From Bacillota bacterium (lineage in GTDB: Bacteria; Bacillota; Clostridia; Lachnospirales; Lachnospiraceae), in NCBI GenBank assembly GCA_023411555.1, contig JAEYOQ010000042.1, forward strand, positions 1-6,756: a stretch of DNA of 6,756 nucleotides, read 5' to 3'. Of this stretch, positions 5,970-6,756 are shown piece after piece. Under the pieces are notes generated by a model. That model was not told the DNA's origin, did not search any database, and worked only from the letters and a program-made list of their open reading frames with translations. The position numbers and the translations under genes are program-made. Numbering within the stretch: the stretch's first letter is position 1; every line of letters begins with the position of its first letter.

Positions 5970-6756
5970 ATGAAATGGTTTTCTAATTTAAAAATCAGAA
6001 TGAAATTAATTATTAGCTTTATCGTTCTTACAGTCTTGACAGCTGCCATTGGTATTCTTGGTCTTAATAATATGAGGGCAATCAATAATAGCAGCCAGTC
6101 GATGTATAATAATAATTTTGTACCAGCCCAGCTTCTCAAGGACATACAGATTGATTTCCAAAATATCAGAGCTAATACGTTTCAAATCAACGTAGAGAAA
6201 AATCTTGATACCTTTCAAGTTAAGTATGATGCAATCCAGGAGTATACTTCCGATGTTAATACATTATTAAAAGAGTTTGAGGGGGTTATATCAGAAGGAG
6301 ATAGTGAGCTTAGAACTCTTTATGATAATTTAGTAGCAAGCGAGAATAAATATTCAAGTGTTCGTAATGAGACCCTCGGATATCTAGGCAAGGGGCAATA
6401 TGAGGAAGCAGAAAAAATGATCGGTGTTTCTACGCAAGCAAGAGAGTCTGCAGAAGAGGCACTTCAGAAATTGGTAGATTTGATGGAAGCAAGAGCGATA
6501 CAAACACTCCAAGAGGATCAGGAAAACTTTAATATCCAGACTGCAGTAATGATTGGTCTAATTGTTGCTTCCGTTATTGTGGCTATTTTACTGGGATTTT
6601 TCGTTTCTAAAATCATCAGCAGGCCGATCAACAAAATGGTTCAAGCGGCGAACAGGCTGGCGCTCGGTGATGTGGAGGTTAATCTTAATATTGATACGAA
6701 GGATGAAATTGGTAGTCTTGCGAAAGCTTTTGACGCTATGATAAAGAACATTCGTG
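5970..6756 (+). CDS. Methyl-accepting chemotaxis protein, N-terminal part (3' end outside window)
   Basis: These are the first 262 codons of a chemoreceptor; the frame is open to the window end. TM1 lies at about 11-32 (KLIISFIVLTVLTAAIGIL), after a short basic cytoplasmic start. The extracytoplasmic sensor at about 33-187 is helix-rich and free of cysteine, matching the four-helix-bundle MCP class (4HB_MCP-like). TM2 is at about 191-213 (AVMIGLIVASVIVAILLGF). HAMP follows from about 214, with the conserved proline in ISRPINKM and then DEIGSLAKAF. From residue 223 the sequence is identical to the start of the window, so joining the ends gives one 612-residue MCP with TM1, 4HB, TM2, two HAMP-like units and an MA domain. 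The start is set by AAAGGAGG 7 nt upstream. Expression is probably from the promoter at 5700. The ligand cannot be predicted. Confidence 0.95.
   Translation, partial: MKWFSNLKIRMKLIISFIVLTVLTAAIGILGLNNMRAINNSSQSMYNNNFVPAQLLKDIQIDFQNIRANTFQINVEKNLDTFQVKYDAIQEYTSDVNTLLKEFEGVISEGDSELRTLYDNLVASENKYSSVRNETLGYLGKGQYEEAEKMIGVSTQARESAEEALQKLVDLMEARAIQTLQEDQENFNIQTAVMIGLIVASVIVAILLGFFVSKIISRPINKMVQAANRLALGDVEVNLNIDTKDEIGSLAKAFDAMIKNIR
6634..6756 (+). repeat. Terminal direct repeat, right copy (identical to 1-123)
   Basis: The last 123 bases of the window repeat its first 123 bases exactly, starting inside the MCP HAMP domain after the conserved proline. Base 6633 (A) precedes it, so the true extent of identity cannot be judged from the window. 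Confidence 0.97.

Noticed and set aside
1..6756. Plasmid or phage genome suggested by the terminal repeat
   Set aside because: No replication initiator, partition, mobilisation, integrase or structural gene is present; all genes are chromosomal-type signalling genes.
1..6756. CRISPR array, tRNA, rRNA or insertion sequence
   Set aside because: No regularly spaced repeats, cloverleaf-like sequence, rRNA stretch or transposase frame was seen on either strand.

Overview
All supported genes lie on the + strand. They have strong AGGAGG-type ribosome binding sites, near-consensus sigma-A promoters, some TTG starts and modest GC. Together with clostridial-looking chemotaxis and two-component proteins, this suggests a low-GC Firmicute, probably a motile Clostridia/Lachnospiraceae member. 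That placement is inference from sequence style; no marker gene is present.

Layout: (1) 1-1175 is the C-terminal part of a methyl-accepting chemotaxis protein (MCP) cut by the window edge. (2) 1191-1613 is a stand-alone CheY-like receiver (RR1), 15 nt behind it. (3) 1614-1726 is an intergenic gap with a perfect TTGACA-N17-TATAAT promoter. (4) 1727-2320 is a TetR/AcrR-family regulator. (5) 2348-2384 is a strong hairpin without a U-tract. (6) 2404-5142 is a large soluble hybrid histidine kinase (PAS-PAS-PAS-HisKA-HATPase-REC plus a degenerate HPt-like tail). (7) 5180-5581 is a second stand-alone receiver (RR2), about 70% identical to RR1. (8) 5609-5659 is an intrinsic terminator. (9) 5700-5728 is a second perfect TTGACA-N17-TATAAT promoter. 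(10) 5823-5939 is a well-initiated short frame interrupted by two in-frame TGA codons, possibly a cheW remnant. (11) 5970-6756 is the N-terminal part of an MCP, cut by the window end.

The most striking global feature is that bases 1-123 are repeated exactly at 6634-6756, in the same MCP reading frame. Joining the ends gives one uninterrupted 612-residue MCP. The window is therefore either a circular contig of about 6,633 bp linearised inside the MCP gene, or a segment between two MCP genes (or tandem module copies) that share this stretch. No replication, partition or transposition gene is present, so a collapsed tandem repeat or an assembly loop seems likelier than a plasmid.

Functionally, the window looks like a signalling island. 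A transmembrane chemoreceptor is paired with one receiver and a cytoplasmic hybrid kinase with a paralogous receiver, with a TetR regulator between them. In the joined reading there are two probable transcription units: promoter 5700 to MCP to RR1, and promoter 1657 to tetR to kinase to RR2 to terminator.
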